Shown: positions 32,054 to 41,330, counted from the first letter of the stretch. The stretch: 64,000 nt of DNA from Acidovorax radicis (GCF_020510705.1 NZ_CP075184.1:930001-994000), one strand, 5' to 3'. The notes: generated by a model not told the origin, from the letters alone. Made by a program: numbers and translations.

Positions 32054-32460
32054 CGCCGCGCCGGCTTGTCATGGCGCTGGGGCTGGCGGGCGGCCTGCTC
32101 GCCACCGGTGCCAGCGCGGCGCCGGACGCCGCAGCGCTGGCGCGCGGTGAGCAGGTGTACGCGCGCTGCGCCGCCTGCCATGCGATCGAGGGCAATCGCA
32201 CCGGTCCGCAGCACTGCGGGCTGTTTGGGCGCCATGCTGGCACCGCGCCCGGCTACAACGCCTATTCCAAGGCCATGCGAGAGAGCCCGTGGGTGTGGGA
32301 TGAGAAGTCGCTCAACGTTTTCTTGAAAGATCCCATGAAGGCGTTGCCTGGAACCACCATGGGCTATGCCGGGGTGAAGGACGCCGCCGAGCGGTCGGAC
32401 CTGATCGCCTGGCTGAAGGAGGCCTCGCGTCCCGGCGCGGCGTGCAAGCCTGTTCCATAG
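32050..32460 (+). CDS. Class I cytochrome c
   Basis: A 136-residue protein with a cleavable signal peptide (residues 1-23, ending ASA-AP). The haem site is CAACH (about residues 41-45) and the axial Met ligand is in LPGTTMGYAG near residue 102. This is the c2/c550 plan, so a soluble periplasmic electron carrier. It is translationally coupled to the ferritin-like gene and may accept or donate electrons for it. Confidence 0.93.
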   Translation: MTPRRLVMALGLAGGLLATGASAAPDAAALARGEQVYARCAACHAIEGNRTGPQHCGLFGRHAGTAPGYNAYSKAMRESPWVWDEKSLNVFLKDPMKALPGTTMGYAGVKDAAERSDLIAWLKEASRPGAACKPVP

Positions 32461-32510
32461 CGCTGTCGCGAGCGCAGGGGCCGATCCGGCACATCGCATC
32501 TGGCCCCAGG

Positions 32511-32609
32511 ATCTCCCGCCAGTATGGCCGCCTCGGCGTCGGCGTCTTGCGCGGACAGTGTCTGCGGGTGTGCGGCCAGATGCAGATCGGAAAGCAACGC
32601 AATTTTCAT
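32511..32609 (-). pseudogene. Remnant of metallophosphoesterase gene (5' end only)
   Basis: The minus strand encodes MKIALLSDLHL, identical over eleven residues to the intact metallophosphoesterase at 29674-30435, then diverged sequence to ILAGD, matching VLAGD. After about 33 codons similarity ends. The His, Asn and later metal motifs are absent. It is a truncated duplicate, in the same orientation as the intact gene, on the far side of the sigma / ferritin-like / cytochrome cassette. Confidence 0.7.
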
Positions 32610-32872
32610 GACGTTCGGAAGCGCGAAGGCAACGTTTTGGGCGCTTTTCCGCTCCGTTGTGGTCGCGCGGGTGTTCTTTTTTAAAACCCTGGGTATTCTC
32701 TGGCGCAGCGTTGTCTGCGATGCCTGTGGCGGGTCTGGCGTGCCGAAGGCCCGCGAAGTGGGAGTCATCTCCCTCTGGCTTGCCCCTTTCAGGGATGTCT
32801 CTGCGATCAAGACGGAGGCCCTCGCTCCCCCTATGATCCGAGCTTCTTTCACGCTGGTCCTTGCCCCCTGAC

Positions 32873-34465
32873 ATGCCTTTTGCCGCCGTTGCCGCACCTT
32901 TGACTTGGCTGGCTGTGGCGTTGCCGTTTCTGTTTTGCTTTACCCGGGCCCCCAGCAATAATTTCTGGCCGGTGTTGTTTTCGTGGGGCTGCGGCGCCGT
33001 TTTGGTGTTGTTGGCCGTGGTGCGTGGCCAGCGGCTCCCCGGGGGGCCATCGACGAGCAGTGCCGTCGCCGGGCCCTCTGCCTGGGCACTGGTCTCAGCC
33101 CCCCATTTGGCGGTGGGGCTGTTGTGCGCCTCGTTGGTGGCGGGTGTGATCGGTTTGCTCCAGTATTTTCTGGGCGACCCGGGGATTGCTGGGGTCCAGC
33201 CTTCGGTGCTGGGCCAGGCCATTGGCAATCTGCGCCAGCGCAATCAGCAGGCCTCACTGATCAGCATGGGGGTGCTTGCGGCATTTTGGCTGTTTGAGCA
33301 CCGCTCGCCAGCGCTGGTGGCGCGCTGTGCGATCAGGTGGCAGCGCGCTGCACGATGGATTGTGAACGGCGTCATGTTCCTTGTGCTGGCGCTGCTGGCT
33401 ACCGCCAGTGCGGCCACTGCGTCACGTACCGGTGCACTGCAGTGGGTGCTGGTGGTGGGGTTGCTGGCCCTGTGGCCGGTGGCCGGCGCGCGCCGGCCCT
33501 GGGGTTTTGTGCTGGCGGCGCTGTTCTTGTATGGGCTGGCCGCCTGGGGTTTGCCGGTGGTTCTGGAGGCCACGAGCGGCACGGCCACCGAGGGGCTTTT
33601 TACCCGGCTGTTGGTCGAAAAGCCGGGCTGCACCAGCCGCACCGTGCTGTGGTCGAACGTGGTGCATCTGATCATGCAGAGGCCGTGGTGGGGGTGGGGT
33701 TGGGGCGAACTGGACTACGCCCACTATGTGACCCAGTTTCCCGGCGCGCGGTTTTGTGTGCTGCTGGACAACGCCCACAACCTGCCTTTGCAATTGGCGG
33801 TCGAACTGGGTTTGCCATTGGCGGTGGTGGCCTGTGGTGCAGTGGTCGCCTGGGTGTTGTGCAGTCGCCCCTGGGCAGAACGCCAGCCGCCGCGCCAGCT
33901 GGCTTGGGGCATCCTGGCTGTTATCGGTTTGCACAGCCTGCTGGAGTTTCCGCTGTGGTACGGACCTTTTCAGTTGGTCGCTCTGCTTGCCGTGTTTTTG
34001 CTGTGCCCATGGCCATTGCCGCCGTGGGTGCATGCGCCGGTGTTTCGGTTGGGCGTGGTTTGCCTGGTGTTGGGGGGCGAGGCTTTTGGGGGCTATGTCG
34101 CCTGGGATTTTTACCGCGTAAGCCAGCTTTATCTGCCGCTGGACCAACGTGCGCCCGCCTTGCGCGACGATACGGTGCGCAAGGTGGGCGCCACCCCATT
34201 TTTTACGGACCAGGTCGATTTTGCATTGCTCACCACCGTCGGGCTCACGCAGGACAACGCGAGCCAAGTTTTTGCGGTGGCCAACAAGTTACTGCATTTT
34301 TCGCCCGAGCCGCGCGTGATTGAGCCTCTGATCGAGAGCGCAGTGATGCTGGGCCTGGACGATGATGCGGCGTTTCATATGGAGCGCTACCGGGCTGCGT
34401 ACCCGCAAGACTACGCACGCTGGCAAGAGACGGGCCGGCGCCTTGCGCCGCGTTCATCACGTTGA
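32873..34465 (+). CDS. PglL/Wzy-type O-antigen ligase family membrane protein
   Basis: A 530-residue polytopic inner-membrane protein with about eleven to twelve helices. The central LRQRNQQASLISMGVLA and the periplasmic-loop region WWGWGWGELDYAHYV with DNAHNLPLQLAVELGLPLA match the Wzy_C/O-antigen ligase core, including the conserved His. The C-terminal 100 residues are soluble, as in PglL-type oligosaccharyltransferases that glycosylate pilins. A pilin-glycosylation role is inferred; no pilin gene is adjacent. I start at the ATG at 32873. Confidence 0.85.
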   Translation: MPFAAVAAPLTWLAVALPFLFCFTRAPSNNFWPVLFSWGCGAVLVLLAVVRGQRLPGGPSTSSAVAGPSAWALVSAPHLAVGLLCASLVAGVIGLLQYFLGDPGIAGVQPSVLGQAIGNLRQRNQQASLISMGVLAAFWLFEHRSPALVARCAIRWQRAARWIVNGVMFLVLALLATASAATASRTGALQWVLVVGLLALWPVAGARRPWGFVLAALFLYGLAAWGLPVVLEATSGTATEGLFTRLLVEKPGCTSRTVLWSNVVHLIMQRPWWGWGWGELDYAHYVTQFPGARFCVLLDNAHNLPLQLAVELGLPLAVVACGAVVAWVLCSRPWAERQPPRQLAWGILAVIGLHSLLEFPLWYGPFQLVALLAVFLLCPWPLPPWVHAPVFRLGVVCLVLGGEAFGGYVAWDFYRVSQLYLPLDQRAPALRDDTVRKVGATPFFTDQVDFALLTTVGLTQDNASQVFAVANKLLHFSPEPRVIEPLIESAVMLGLDDDAAFHMERYRAAYPQDYARWQETGRRLAPRSSR

Positions 34466-34497
34466 CGGGAGTGGCGCACGGGGCAGCGCCACGCCAA

Positions 34498-35085
34498 CTA
34501 CGCAATAAGCTGCAAAAACTCTGCGATGCGGGGGATGTAGTCCGCAAAATTGCCCAGTGCGTGGTCCCCGCCCTCCTGGAGAATCTGGTGGGCCTGGGGG
34601 TAGCGCCCGGCCATTTCGCGCCAGTCAAGCACTTCGTCGCCTTTGGCAATGATGACCAGTTCGGCAGCTGCCGGCGGGGTACCCCTTGTGTCGAGCGCCG
34701 CCAGCTCATCGATATATTCCGGCAAGAAATAAAACCGCTCGGCAGGGTTTTGCCACGTGGTTTGCTCGCCGATGTAGCGCGCGAGGTCGCGGGCCGGGTC
34801 TACGGCGGGGTTGATCATCACGCTGGGGCACGCCGCGTGCCGGGCGACCCAGCTGGCATAGAAACCGCCCAGTGACGATCCGATGACTGCCATGGTGCCG
34901 TGCGGCCAATGGGCAATGCCCCGCGCCACCTCGTGCATGGCGGCACGTGGCGAGGGCGGTAGTTGTGGGCACCAAAAGGTGAGCTCAGGGTGATTTTTGG
35001 CCACGTGAGCTGCCATCTGGCGCGCCTTTGCTGACGCAGGAGAAGAGCGAAAGCCGTGCAGATACAAAAGGTGCGTGGTGGTCAT
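34498..35085 (-). CDS. YqiA/YcfP-type alpha/beta hydrolase
   Basis: A 195-residue esterase-like protein. The N-terminal LLYLHGFRSSPASAKA is the YqiA/UPF0227-family hallmark. The nucleophile elbow is VIGSSLGGFYASW, the acid Asp is in AKGDEVLDW and the His is in EGGDHALGNF. Members hydrolyse short acyl esters in vitro and their physiological substrates are unknown. It is divergent from the pseudokinase gene and convergent with the ligase gene, so it stands alone. Confidence 0.9.
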   Translation of the reverse strand: MTTTHLLYLHGFRSSPASAKARQMAAHVAKNHPELTFWCPQLPPSPRAAMHEVARGIAHWPHGTMAVIGSSLGGFYASWVARHAACPSVMINPAVDPARDLARYIGEQTTWQNPAERFYFLPEYIDELAALDTRGTPPAAAELVIIAKGDEVLDWREMAGRYPQAHQILQEGGDHALGNFADYIPRIAEFLQLIA

Positions 35086-35201
35086 GGCAAAGACAAATTG
35101 AGGGCAGGGGAATCACTCGTGCCTGTGCGGTTGCGCAGGTCTTAAGATGGGTGGCATAAAGGGTGCCACACCGTGTGACGCCATGTTTTGCCACCCGCAC
35201 C

Positions 35202-37619
35202 ATGACCGATTTTGCCCCGCTTTCCTCAGCCAGACGATGGGCGTTCGGCGGCAGCGAAAAGCCGTCCACCTTGGTGGGAAGGTTTGAGCTCAAGAAACAG
35301 CTGGGCGAGGGTGCCAAAGGTACCGTCTGGCTGGCTTTCGACCCGCGCCTGCAGCGCGAGGTGATGCTGACGATCATGCGTCCCATGCCAGAGCAGACTC
35401 CTTTGATGCAGCAGCAGTGGCTGCACGAGGTTCGCCAGGCCGTGGGTCTTGTGCATCCGCATATCGTGCAAGTCTTCGAGGCCGATATGCAGGGCGTGCA
35501 GGTTTACGTCGTTCAAGAGTATGTGCCTGGCCGCACGCTGGCCGAACATCTGGCCCTGCAAGGGCGGTGTACCCCTTCCGATGCGGTGGCCTTCATGGTG
35601 GAGGTGCTTGACGGCCTGCATGCGGCCCACCAGGCGGGACTGGTGCACGGTGACCTCAGGCTTTCAAACATCGTGATCGACGCCCAGCGCCATGCCCGCG
35701 TGATGGGCTTTGGCATGGCTGCATCCGCACCAAATTCCTCCCATATGGCCGATGCATCGGGGGGCACTTCGCCAACGCCATCTGCGGATGTGTATTCGGC
35801 GGCCCTTGTCCTGATCGAACTGCTTACCGGCCGGTCGTCCACCGACCCCAAAAACGCGACACCGCCCTTGCCGGATGTGGCGGGGTTGCAGCAAGCCTTG
35901 GGGCCGGGCGTGGATGAGGGGCTTCGCGCGCTCTTGCAGCGCGCCACGGCGCGCGACACAGACCAACGGTATGGCTCGGCGGCTGATTTTCGGGATGCGC
36001 TGCGCGGTTGGGCGGTGCCCGCCAGCGCACCGACGGCGGCGAACAATGCGACGCTGGACTTCTTGTTGCGCCGCATGCGACACAAAAGCGATTTTCCGGC
36101 ACTGTCGGATTCGGTGGCGCGAATCCAGCGGGTGGCCAATTCCGAAGACGACAGCATCAGCGACCTGACGCACGAAATCCTCAAGGATGTGGCGTTGACC
36201 AACAAGCTGCTGCGTCTGGTCAACAGCGTGCATTACGCCCAGGCCAGCCGTGGGGGCGCTATCAGCACGGTATCGCGTGCGGTGAGCCTGGTGGGTTTCA
36301 ACGCGGTGCGGAACATGGCGCTCAGCCTTGTGTTGCTGGATCACATGCAGGACAAGGCACACGCCGACAAAATGCGTGAGGAGTTTTTGCGCGCCATGAT
36401 GGCCGGGTCGGTGGCGGCCGAGTTGTTTGCCAGCAGCCCGTCGGCCGAGGAGGCCTTCATCGGCGCCATGTTCCAGAACCTCGGGCGCATGCTCTGCGAG
36501 TTTTATTTCCCCGAGGAGGCTCGGCAGGTGCGTGATCTGGTGGCAACGGGCCGTTCGGACGACGCCGAGGCATTGGCGTCCCTGCAGGTGTTGGGGCTGG
36601 GCTTTGAAGACCTGGGCGTAGGCGTGGCGCGCGTGTGGTGCCTGCCAGAGAGTCTGCAGCGCTGCATGCGCAAGCCACTGGGTTCGCCCATGCAGCGGGC
36701 CCCCGAATCGGGGGTGGAACGTCTGCGATGGGTCGCCATGGCTGCCAACGAAGTGGCCAGCGCACTGTTGTTCAATGAGGCCGCATCGCTGGAGAACGAC
36801 CTCGCGCAGATCGGCGCACAGTACGCGCGGCCCCTGGCGCTGTCGGCCGAGGCCATTGCCCAGGCCACCCTGCGCGCACGCCACAAATTGGTGGCGTTGG
36901 CCCAGGCGTTGGAGTTGCGTGTGGAGCCCGGCTCGCCAGCCGCGCGGCTGTTGAAGTTGCCGCCCCCGACGGGTGCCGGCGGTGCAGCAGGTTCCGATGG
37001 CACGCCCGATGATGCCTTGCGAGCGCACGAGTTGCGAGGCGGTCCACCGCCCGAGCCGTTGCCGGTTGTTCTGGCGCCGCAGGCCGGGGGCGCTGTGTTG
37101 GCGGCGCAGGTCAATGAGGTGCTGGCTGCGGGTGTGCAGGACATCACCAACGCCATGGTCGAGAGTTTTCAGCTCAATGACGTGCTGCGCATGATTCTCG
37201 AAACCATGTTTCGTGCACTGGGGTTTAGGCGCATGGTCTTTTGCCTGCGCGACGCCCGCAGTGACATGCTGACGGGCCGTTTTGGCCTGGGCGAAGACAG
37301 CGACGTGGCCGTGCGTGCCATGAAGGTGCCACTCAAGACGCCCGGCGATCTGTTTGCTGCCGTGTGTGTTCGTGGTGCCGATACGCTCATCAATGACGCC
37401 ACTGAGCCCCGCATGCGTGCACGTTTGCCTGAGTGGTACCGCACGGGGGTCAATGCCCCGTCCTTCCTGCTGTTGCCCCTGCAGATCAAGGGGCAGCCTT
37501 TTGCGTTGATTTATGCCGACCAGTCCAGCGCCGGAGGTATCGTGGTGGACGACAAGGCGCTTGGCCTGCTGCGTACCCTGCGCAATCAAGCGGTGATGGC
37601 CTTCCGGCAGGCGGATTGA
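35202..37619 (+). CDS. Pseudokinase-HDOD-GAF signalling protein
   Basis: An 805-residue protein with three domains. Residues about 27-275 have a Ser/Thr protein-kinase fold: glycine loop LGEGAKGTVWLA, hinge QEYVPGRTL, catalytic loop HGDLRLSN. The VAIK Lys is replaced (VMLT, Thr57), HRD is HGD and DFG is GFG (169-171), so it should not phosphorylate. Residues about 285-480 are an HDOD domain (FPALSDSVARIQRVAN, then ILKDVALTNKLLRLVNS). The last 170 residues look like a GAF domain. It is probably a cytoplasmic signalling scaffold. I start at the ATG at 35202. rodA follows 48 bases later. Confidence 0.88.
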   Translation: MTDFAPLSSARRWAFGGSEKPSTLVGRFELKKQLGEGAKGTVWLAFDPRLQREVMLTIMRPMPEQTPLMQQQWLHEVRQAVGLVHPHIVQVFEADMQGVQVYVVQEYVPGRTLAEHLALQGRCTPSDAVAFMVEVLDGLHAAHQAGLVHGDLRLSNIVIDAQRHARVMGFGMAASAPNSSHMADASGGTSPTPSADVYSAALVLIELLTGRSSTDPKNATPPLPDVAGLQQALGPGVDEGLRALLQRATARDTDQRYGSAADFRDALRGWAVPASAPTAANNATLDFLLRRMRHKSDFPALSDSVARIQRVANSEDDSISDLTHEILKDVALTNKLLRLVNSVHYAQASRGGAISTVSRAVSLVGFNAVRNMALSLVLLDHMQDKAHADKMREEFLRAMMAGSVAAELFASSPSAEEAFIGAMFQNLGRMLCEFYFPEEARQVRDLVATGRSDDAEALASLQVLGLGFEDLGVGVARVWCLPESLQRCMRKPLGSPMQRAPESGVERLRWVAMAANEVASALLFNEAASLENDLAQIGAQYARPLALSAEAIAQATLRARHKLVALAQALELRVEPGSPAARLLKLPPPTGAGGAAGSDGTPDDALRAHELRGGPPPEPLPVVLAPQAGGAVLAAQVNEVLAAGVQDITNAMVESFQLNDVLRMILETMFRALGFRRMVFCLRDARSDMLTGRFGLGEDSDVAVRAMKVPLKTPGDLFAAVCVRGADTLINDATEPRMRARLPEWYRTGVNAPSFLLLPLQIKGQPFALIYADQSSAGGIVVDDKALGLLRTLRNQAVMAFRQAD

Positions 37620-37667
37620 TGTGCACAGGTCGGTCCCCGAAACCAACGGCGGCCCGATAATTGCGGC

Positions 37668-38840
37668 ATGGCCGTCGTTTTTGAAAAACCCACGCTGTTG
37701 CAGCGCCTCATGCCCCTGTTTCGGGGGTTCGACCTTCCGCTCCTGGCGTTGGTGATCTTGTTGGCCTGCGCCGGATTGCTGGCGATGTATTCGTCCGGTT
37801 ATGACCATGGCACGCGTTTTGCCGACCACGGGCGCAACATGCTGATTGCAGTGGGCATCCTCTTCATGGTGGCCCAGGTGCCGCCCCAAAAGATCATGGC
37901 CTGCGCTGTGCCGCTGTATGTGGCTGGCGTGACGCTGCTGGTGGCGGTGGCGCTGTTCGGCATCACCAAAAAGGGCGCGCAACGCTGGATCAACATGGGG
38001 GTCGTTATCCAGCCCAGCGAAATCCTGAAAATTGCCATGCCGTTGATGCTGGCCTGGTGGTTTCAAAAGCGGGAGGGTGCGTTGCGGCCGCTTGATTTTG
38101 CGGCTGCGGGTTTGTTGCTGGCGATTCCGGTCGGGCTTGTCATGAAACAGCCAGACCTCGGCACCTCGTTGCTGGTGCTGGCCGCAGGCCTGTCCGTGAT
38201 CTTTTTCGCAGGTCTGTCGTGGAAGCTGATCCTGCCCCCTGTGCTCATTGGCGGGGCCGGCATTTTTGCCCTGGTGTTGCTGGGTGACCAGTTGTGCGCG
38301 GACGGCGTGCGCTGGGTGGTGCTGCACGACTATCAGCAGCAACGCATCTGCACGTTGCTGGATCCATCGCGTGACCCGCTGGGCAAAGGGTTTCACATCA
38401 TCCAGGGCATGATCGCCATTGGCTCGGGCGGTTTTTGGGGCAAAGGCTTCATGGCAGGCACGCAGACCCATTTGGAGTTCATTCCCGAGCGCACTACCGA
38501 CTTCATCTTCGCCGCGTTCTCGGAGGAGTTCGGGCTTGCAGGCAACCTCTTTTTGATCATCTGCTTTTTGCTGCTGGTGTGGCGCGGCCTGGCCATAGCC
38601 GCGGGGGCGGGCAACCTATTTGGGCGCCTGATGGCCGGGGCCGTGTCGATGATTTTCTTTACCTATGCCTTTGTGAACATGGGCATGGTCAGCGGCATCT
38701 TGCCCGTGGTCGGGGTACCGCTGCCGTTCATTAGTTACGGTGGCACCGCCATGGTCACCCTGGGGCTGGCGCTGGGTATCCTGATGTCGGTGGCGCGCGC
38801 GCAGAAGCAAGACACCAAAGACCCCAAGCCCGCGCTCTAG
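37668..38840 (+). CDS. rodA: FtsW/RodA/SpoVE family protein, RodA
   Basis: Integral membrane SEDS-family peptidoglycan polymerase of the elongation machinery, 390 residues with about ten helices. Motifs seen are GAQRWINMGVVIQPSEILKI, KQPDLGTSLLVLAAG, QGMIAIGSGGFWGKGF and the C-terminal LPVVGVPLPFISYGGTAMV. Usually it closes an mreBCD-mrdA cluster; here those genes are not adjacent and it follows the pseudokinase gene. The hydrophobic profile and motifs favour RodA over FtsW, though this is not absolute. Confidence 0.92.
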   Translation: MAVVFEKPTLLQRLMPLFRGFDLPLLALVILLACAGLLAMYSSGYDHGTRFADHGRNMLIAVGILFMVAQVPPQKIMACAVPLYVAGVTLLVAVALFGITKKGAQRWINMGVVIQPSEILKIAMPLMLAWWFQKREGALRPLDFAAAGLLLAIPVGLVMKQPDLGTSLLVLAAGLSVIFFAGLSWKLILPPVLIGGAGIFALVLLGDQLCADGVRWVVLHDYQQQRICTLLDPSRDPLGKGFHIIQGMIAIGSGGFWGKGFMAGTQTHLEFIPERTTDFIFAAFSEEFGLAGNLFLIICFLLLVWRGLAIAAGAGNLFGRLMAGAVSMIFFTYAFVNMGMVSGILPVVGVPLPFISYGGTAMVTLGLALGILMSVARAQKQDTKDPKPAL

Positions 38841-38949
38841 AGGCACCGAAGGCGGGGGGACGGGGGGCGTTTGGCACGTTGGCAGCTCTCGGGAAGGGGC
38901 TTGATAGCGGCCCCGGCGCCGGGCATGGCCTCGCGCCTAAAATGGCCCC

Positions 38950-40434
38950 ATGACTTTTCGCTCCACCACTGCCGCGCCCCAGCGCGCGGCCACCAGCCAG
39001 CGCATTGACGTTGCCCGTGACCTGTTGTTGACGCCTTTTGGCCTGGACGAAGGCCATCTGGCCCGGGCTTTGGCCGAGATCCGCAGCCACCAGGTGGATG
39101 ATGCGGACCTTTATTTCCAGTACACGCGCAGCGAAGGCTGGAGTCTGGAGGAGGGAATCGTCAAGACCGGCTCGTTCAGCATTGATCAGGGCGTGGGCGT
39201 GCGTGCGGTCAGTGGCGAGAAAACAGCGTTTGCCTACTCGGACGATATTTCCGAAGCCTCGTTGCTGGATGCGGCCCGCACTGTGCGGTCTATTTCGTCT
39301 GTGGCGCAGGCTGGCAAAGTGCGGGTAGCTCCAAAAAAGATAGCGTTAGGGCGAAGCCTTTACCCCGGCGTAGACCCGATTGCATCGCTGGACAGCACGG
39401 CCAAGGTGGCGCTGCTTGAAAAGTTGGAGCAACGTGCCCGCGCCAAAGACCCGCGTGTGGCGCAGGTGATGGCCGGCCTCGCCAGCGAATACGACGTGGT
39501 GCTGGTGGCTCGCGCCGACGGCACTTTGGCGGCCGATGTGAGGCCGTTGGTGCGGCTGTCCATCACCGTCATTGCCGAACACAATGGCCGCCGCGAGATG
39601 GGCTCTGCGGGCGGTGGCGGGCGTTTTGGCCTAGCCTACTTCGATGACGAGCAGATGAATCGGTATGTGGATGAGGCCGTCCATGCCGCTTTGGTCAACC
39701 TGGAGTCGCGCCCCGCCCCGGCAGGCGAGATGACCGTAGTGCTCGGCTCCGGCTGGCCCGGCATCTTGCTGCACGAGGCCATCGGGCATGGCCTGGAGGG
39801 TGATTTCAACCGCAAGGGCTCCAGCGCGTTCAGTGGCCGCATTGGCCAGCGGGTGGCCGCCAAGGGCGTGACGGTGCTGGACGATGGCACTATCGCTGAT
39901 CGCCGTGGCTCTCTCAACGTGGACGACGAAGGCCACGCCAGCCAGCGCAATGTGCTGATCGAAGACGGCATCTTGAAGGGCTACATCCAGGATTCGCTCA
40001 ACGCGCGCCTGATGGGTGTGGCGCCCACCGGCAACGGCCGCCGCGAAAGTTATGCGCACATCCCCATGCCACGCATGACCAACACCTACATGCTGGGCGG
40101 CGACAAGGACCCGCAAGAAATCGTCGCGAGCATCAAGAAGGGCTTGTATGCCACCAATTTCGGGGGCGGGCAGGTGGACATCACTTCGGGCAAGTTCGTG
40201 TTCTCTGCCAGCGAAGCCTATTGGGTCGAGAACGGCAAGATCCAATACCCTGTCAAGGGTGCAACCATCATTGGTAGCGGCCCTGAATCGCTCAAGAAGG
40301 TCACCATGATTGGCAGCGACATGCGCCTCGATAGCGGCGTGGGTACCTGCGGCAAGGAGGGCCAAAGTGTCCCGGTCGGTGTGGGCCAGCCCACACTGCG
40401 CATCGAAGGTTTGACGGTGGGCGGAACCGCTTGA
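38950..40434 (+). CDS. tldD: Metalloprotease TldD
   Basis: A 494-residue zinc protease subunit that, with TldE/PmbA, degrades unfolded peptides and matures some modified peptides. The HExxxH signature is in GILLHEAIGHGLEGD (about residues 273-287), and the C-terminal Cys ligand region reads GVGTCGKEGQSVPVGVGQP. Its partner gene is not in the window. A short stretch at about 39330-39365 vaguely resembles the dispersed repeat but is too degraded to call. It is probably a single-gene unit. Confidence 0.96.
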   Translation: MTFRSTTAAPQRAATSQRIDVARDLLLTPFGLDEGHLARALAEIRSHQVDDADLYFQYTRSEGWSLEEGIVKTGSFSIDQGVGVRAVSGEKTAFAYSDDISEASLLDAARTVRSISSVAQAGKVRVAPKKIALGRSLYPGVDPIASLDSTAKVALLEKLEQRARAKDPRVAQVMAGLASEYDVVLVARADGTLAADVRPLVRLSITVIAEHNGRREMGSAGGGGRFGLAYFDDEQMNRYVDEAVHAALVNLESRPAPAGEMTVVLGSGWPGILLHEAIGHGLEGDFNRKGSSAFSGRIGQRVAAKGVTVLDDGTIADRRGSLNVDDEGHASQRNVLIEDGILKGYIQDSLNARLMGVAPTGNGRRESYAHIPMPRMTNTYMLGGDKDPQEIVASIKKGLYATNFGGGQVDITSGKFVFSASEAYWVENGKIQYPVKGATIIGSGPESLKKVTMIGSDMRLDSGVGTCGKEGQSVPVGVGQPTLRIEGLTVGGTA

Positions 40435-40560
40435 TGGCCTGAAGGTGATGGTGATGGCGAAAAGCGGGGGGCGATGCCCGTTCACCCGCATATCTGTCGC
40501 CATGGTCGTTTTCATGGGCGCGTCAAACGAGCGCGCGCGGTGCAAAATGTCTTCCACACC

Positions 40561-41100
40561 ATGCCTGCCACGCGTCCCAGTCATCTGTTGACCCTCCAGT
40601 CATTTGGCGACATCAGCCGATTTCTGCGCGAGGGTGTGGCCGATGAAGACTCGCGCCAGCTACGCGATAGCCTGGGGCTTTTGTCCACGCACATCGACGA
40701 AGCGGTGCGCGCTCGCCGCACCAGCACCGACACGGCAGACATCACGCGCCGCGTCGCTGCACTCGTGCTTTGCGCGCGTGAGCACCAACTGTTCTTGACC
40801 GGGCTGGGCTCTGCCTGGCATGCGCTGTATGAGTTTGGTGCCTATCAGCGCGCGCTGCGCGAGTTGCGCAATGCCGCTACCGACTGGCAGCAGATGCTGG
40901 ATCGACGCAGTGCCAAGGAAGGTGCCAGTTTTGACCATTTCGAACTGTTGGCCTGGCGCACGCTGGGCGAGGCACTTTTGCTCATCGACATGTATGAGCA
41001 CCAAAGCGATCCTTCCACTGATTTGCCTGATGCCGCACCGGCGCACAAGTTGTCAGCCGTGCAGCGGGTCCGCGCGTGGCTGAACCGGCTGACACGTTAA
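40561..41100 (+). CDS. Hypothetical protein
   Basis: A 179-residue soluble protein that I do not recognise. It is mostly helical, with Arg- and Leu-rich stretches (ITRRVAALVLCAREHQLFL, then ALRELRNAATDWQQML), and has no signal peptide or membrane helix. I start at the ATG at 40561; a longer frame to 40474 has weaker coding character. It lies 126 bases after tldD on the same strand and upstream of the aroG leader. Codon use resembles its neighbours, so it is likely a real gene. Confidence 0.65.
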   Translation: MPATRPSHLLTLQSFGDISRFLREGVADEDSRQLRDSLGLLSTHIDEAVRARRTSTDTADITRRVAALVLCAREHQLFLTGLGSAWHALYEFGAYQRALRELRNAATDWQQMLDRRSAKEGASFDHFELLAWRTLGEALLLIDMYEHQSDPSTDLPDAAPAHKLSAVQRVRAWLNRLTR

Positions 41101-41198
41101 ACCGGGCTGCAGCTATGAGGGATGTACCCGTTTTTGTCGTGCAATCACAACAGCATGGAATTGCTGCCACACCACAGTCCTGTGCTACATTGTTTGCC

Positions 41199-41255
41199 AT
41201 GCCAGTTCGTAGCGCGTTTTATTTTTGGTTTTTTATCTCAGTCCCAGGCGGATGA
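41199..41255 (+). CDS. Leader peptide of the aroG attenuator
   Basis: An 18-residue peptide, MPVRSAFYFWFFISVPGG, with six aromatic residues in a row (Phe-Tyr-Phe-Trp-Phe-Phe). It precedes a Rho-independent terminator by 38 bases and aroG by 123. This is the anatomy of ribosome-mediated attenuation: stalling at aromatic codons when charged tRNAs are scarce would free an antiterminator. No good Shine-Dalgarno is visible in front of the ATG. A TTG three codons upstream is an alternative start. Confidence 0.75.
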   Translation: MPVRSAFYFWFFISVPGG

Positions 41256-41292
41256 GAGGCCAACGCGCAAGCAAACACAACCTCCCCATACC

Positions 41293-41330
41293 AACCGCCG
41301 ACGCTGCAAAGCCCGGCGGTTTTTGTTTTT
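41293..41330 (+). terminator. Attenuator terminator upstream of aroG
   Basis: AACCGCCG (41293-41300) pairs with CGGCGGTT (41314-41321), followed by TTTTGTTTTT. It lies before aroG, not after a gene. A competing pairing is possible: GGCGG (41247-41251, end of the leader peptide) with CCGCC (41295-41299), reinforced by GAGG (41255-41258) with CCTC (41281-41284). This would disrupt the terminator stem. Confidence 0.8.

Noticed and set aside
35664..38471. 935-codon open frame on the minus strand
   Set aside because: It lies antisense to the pseudokinase and rodA, both with clear motifs. Long antisense frames are expected at this GC content. The composition (His, Arg, Gln-rich) is typical of a shadow.
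39327..39365. Possible eighth dispersed repeat inside tldD
   Set aside because: Only AAAAAAGATAGC and a partial arm match; both arms are not recognisable.
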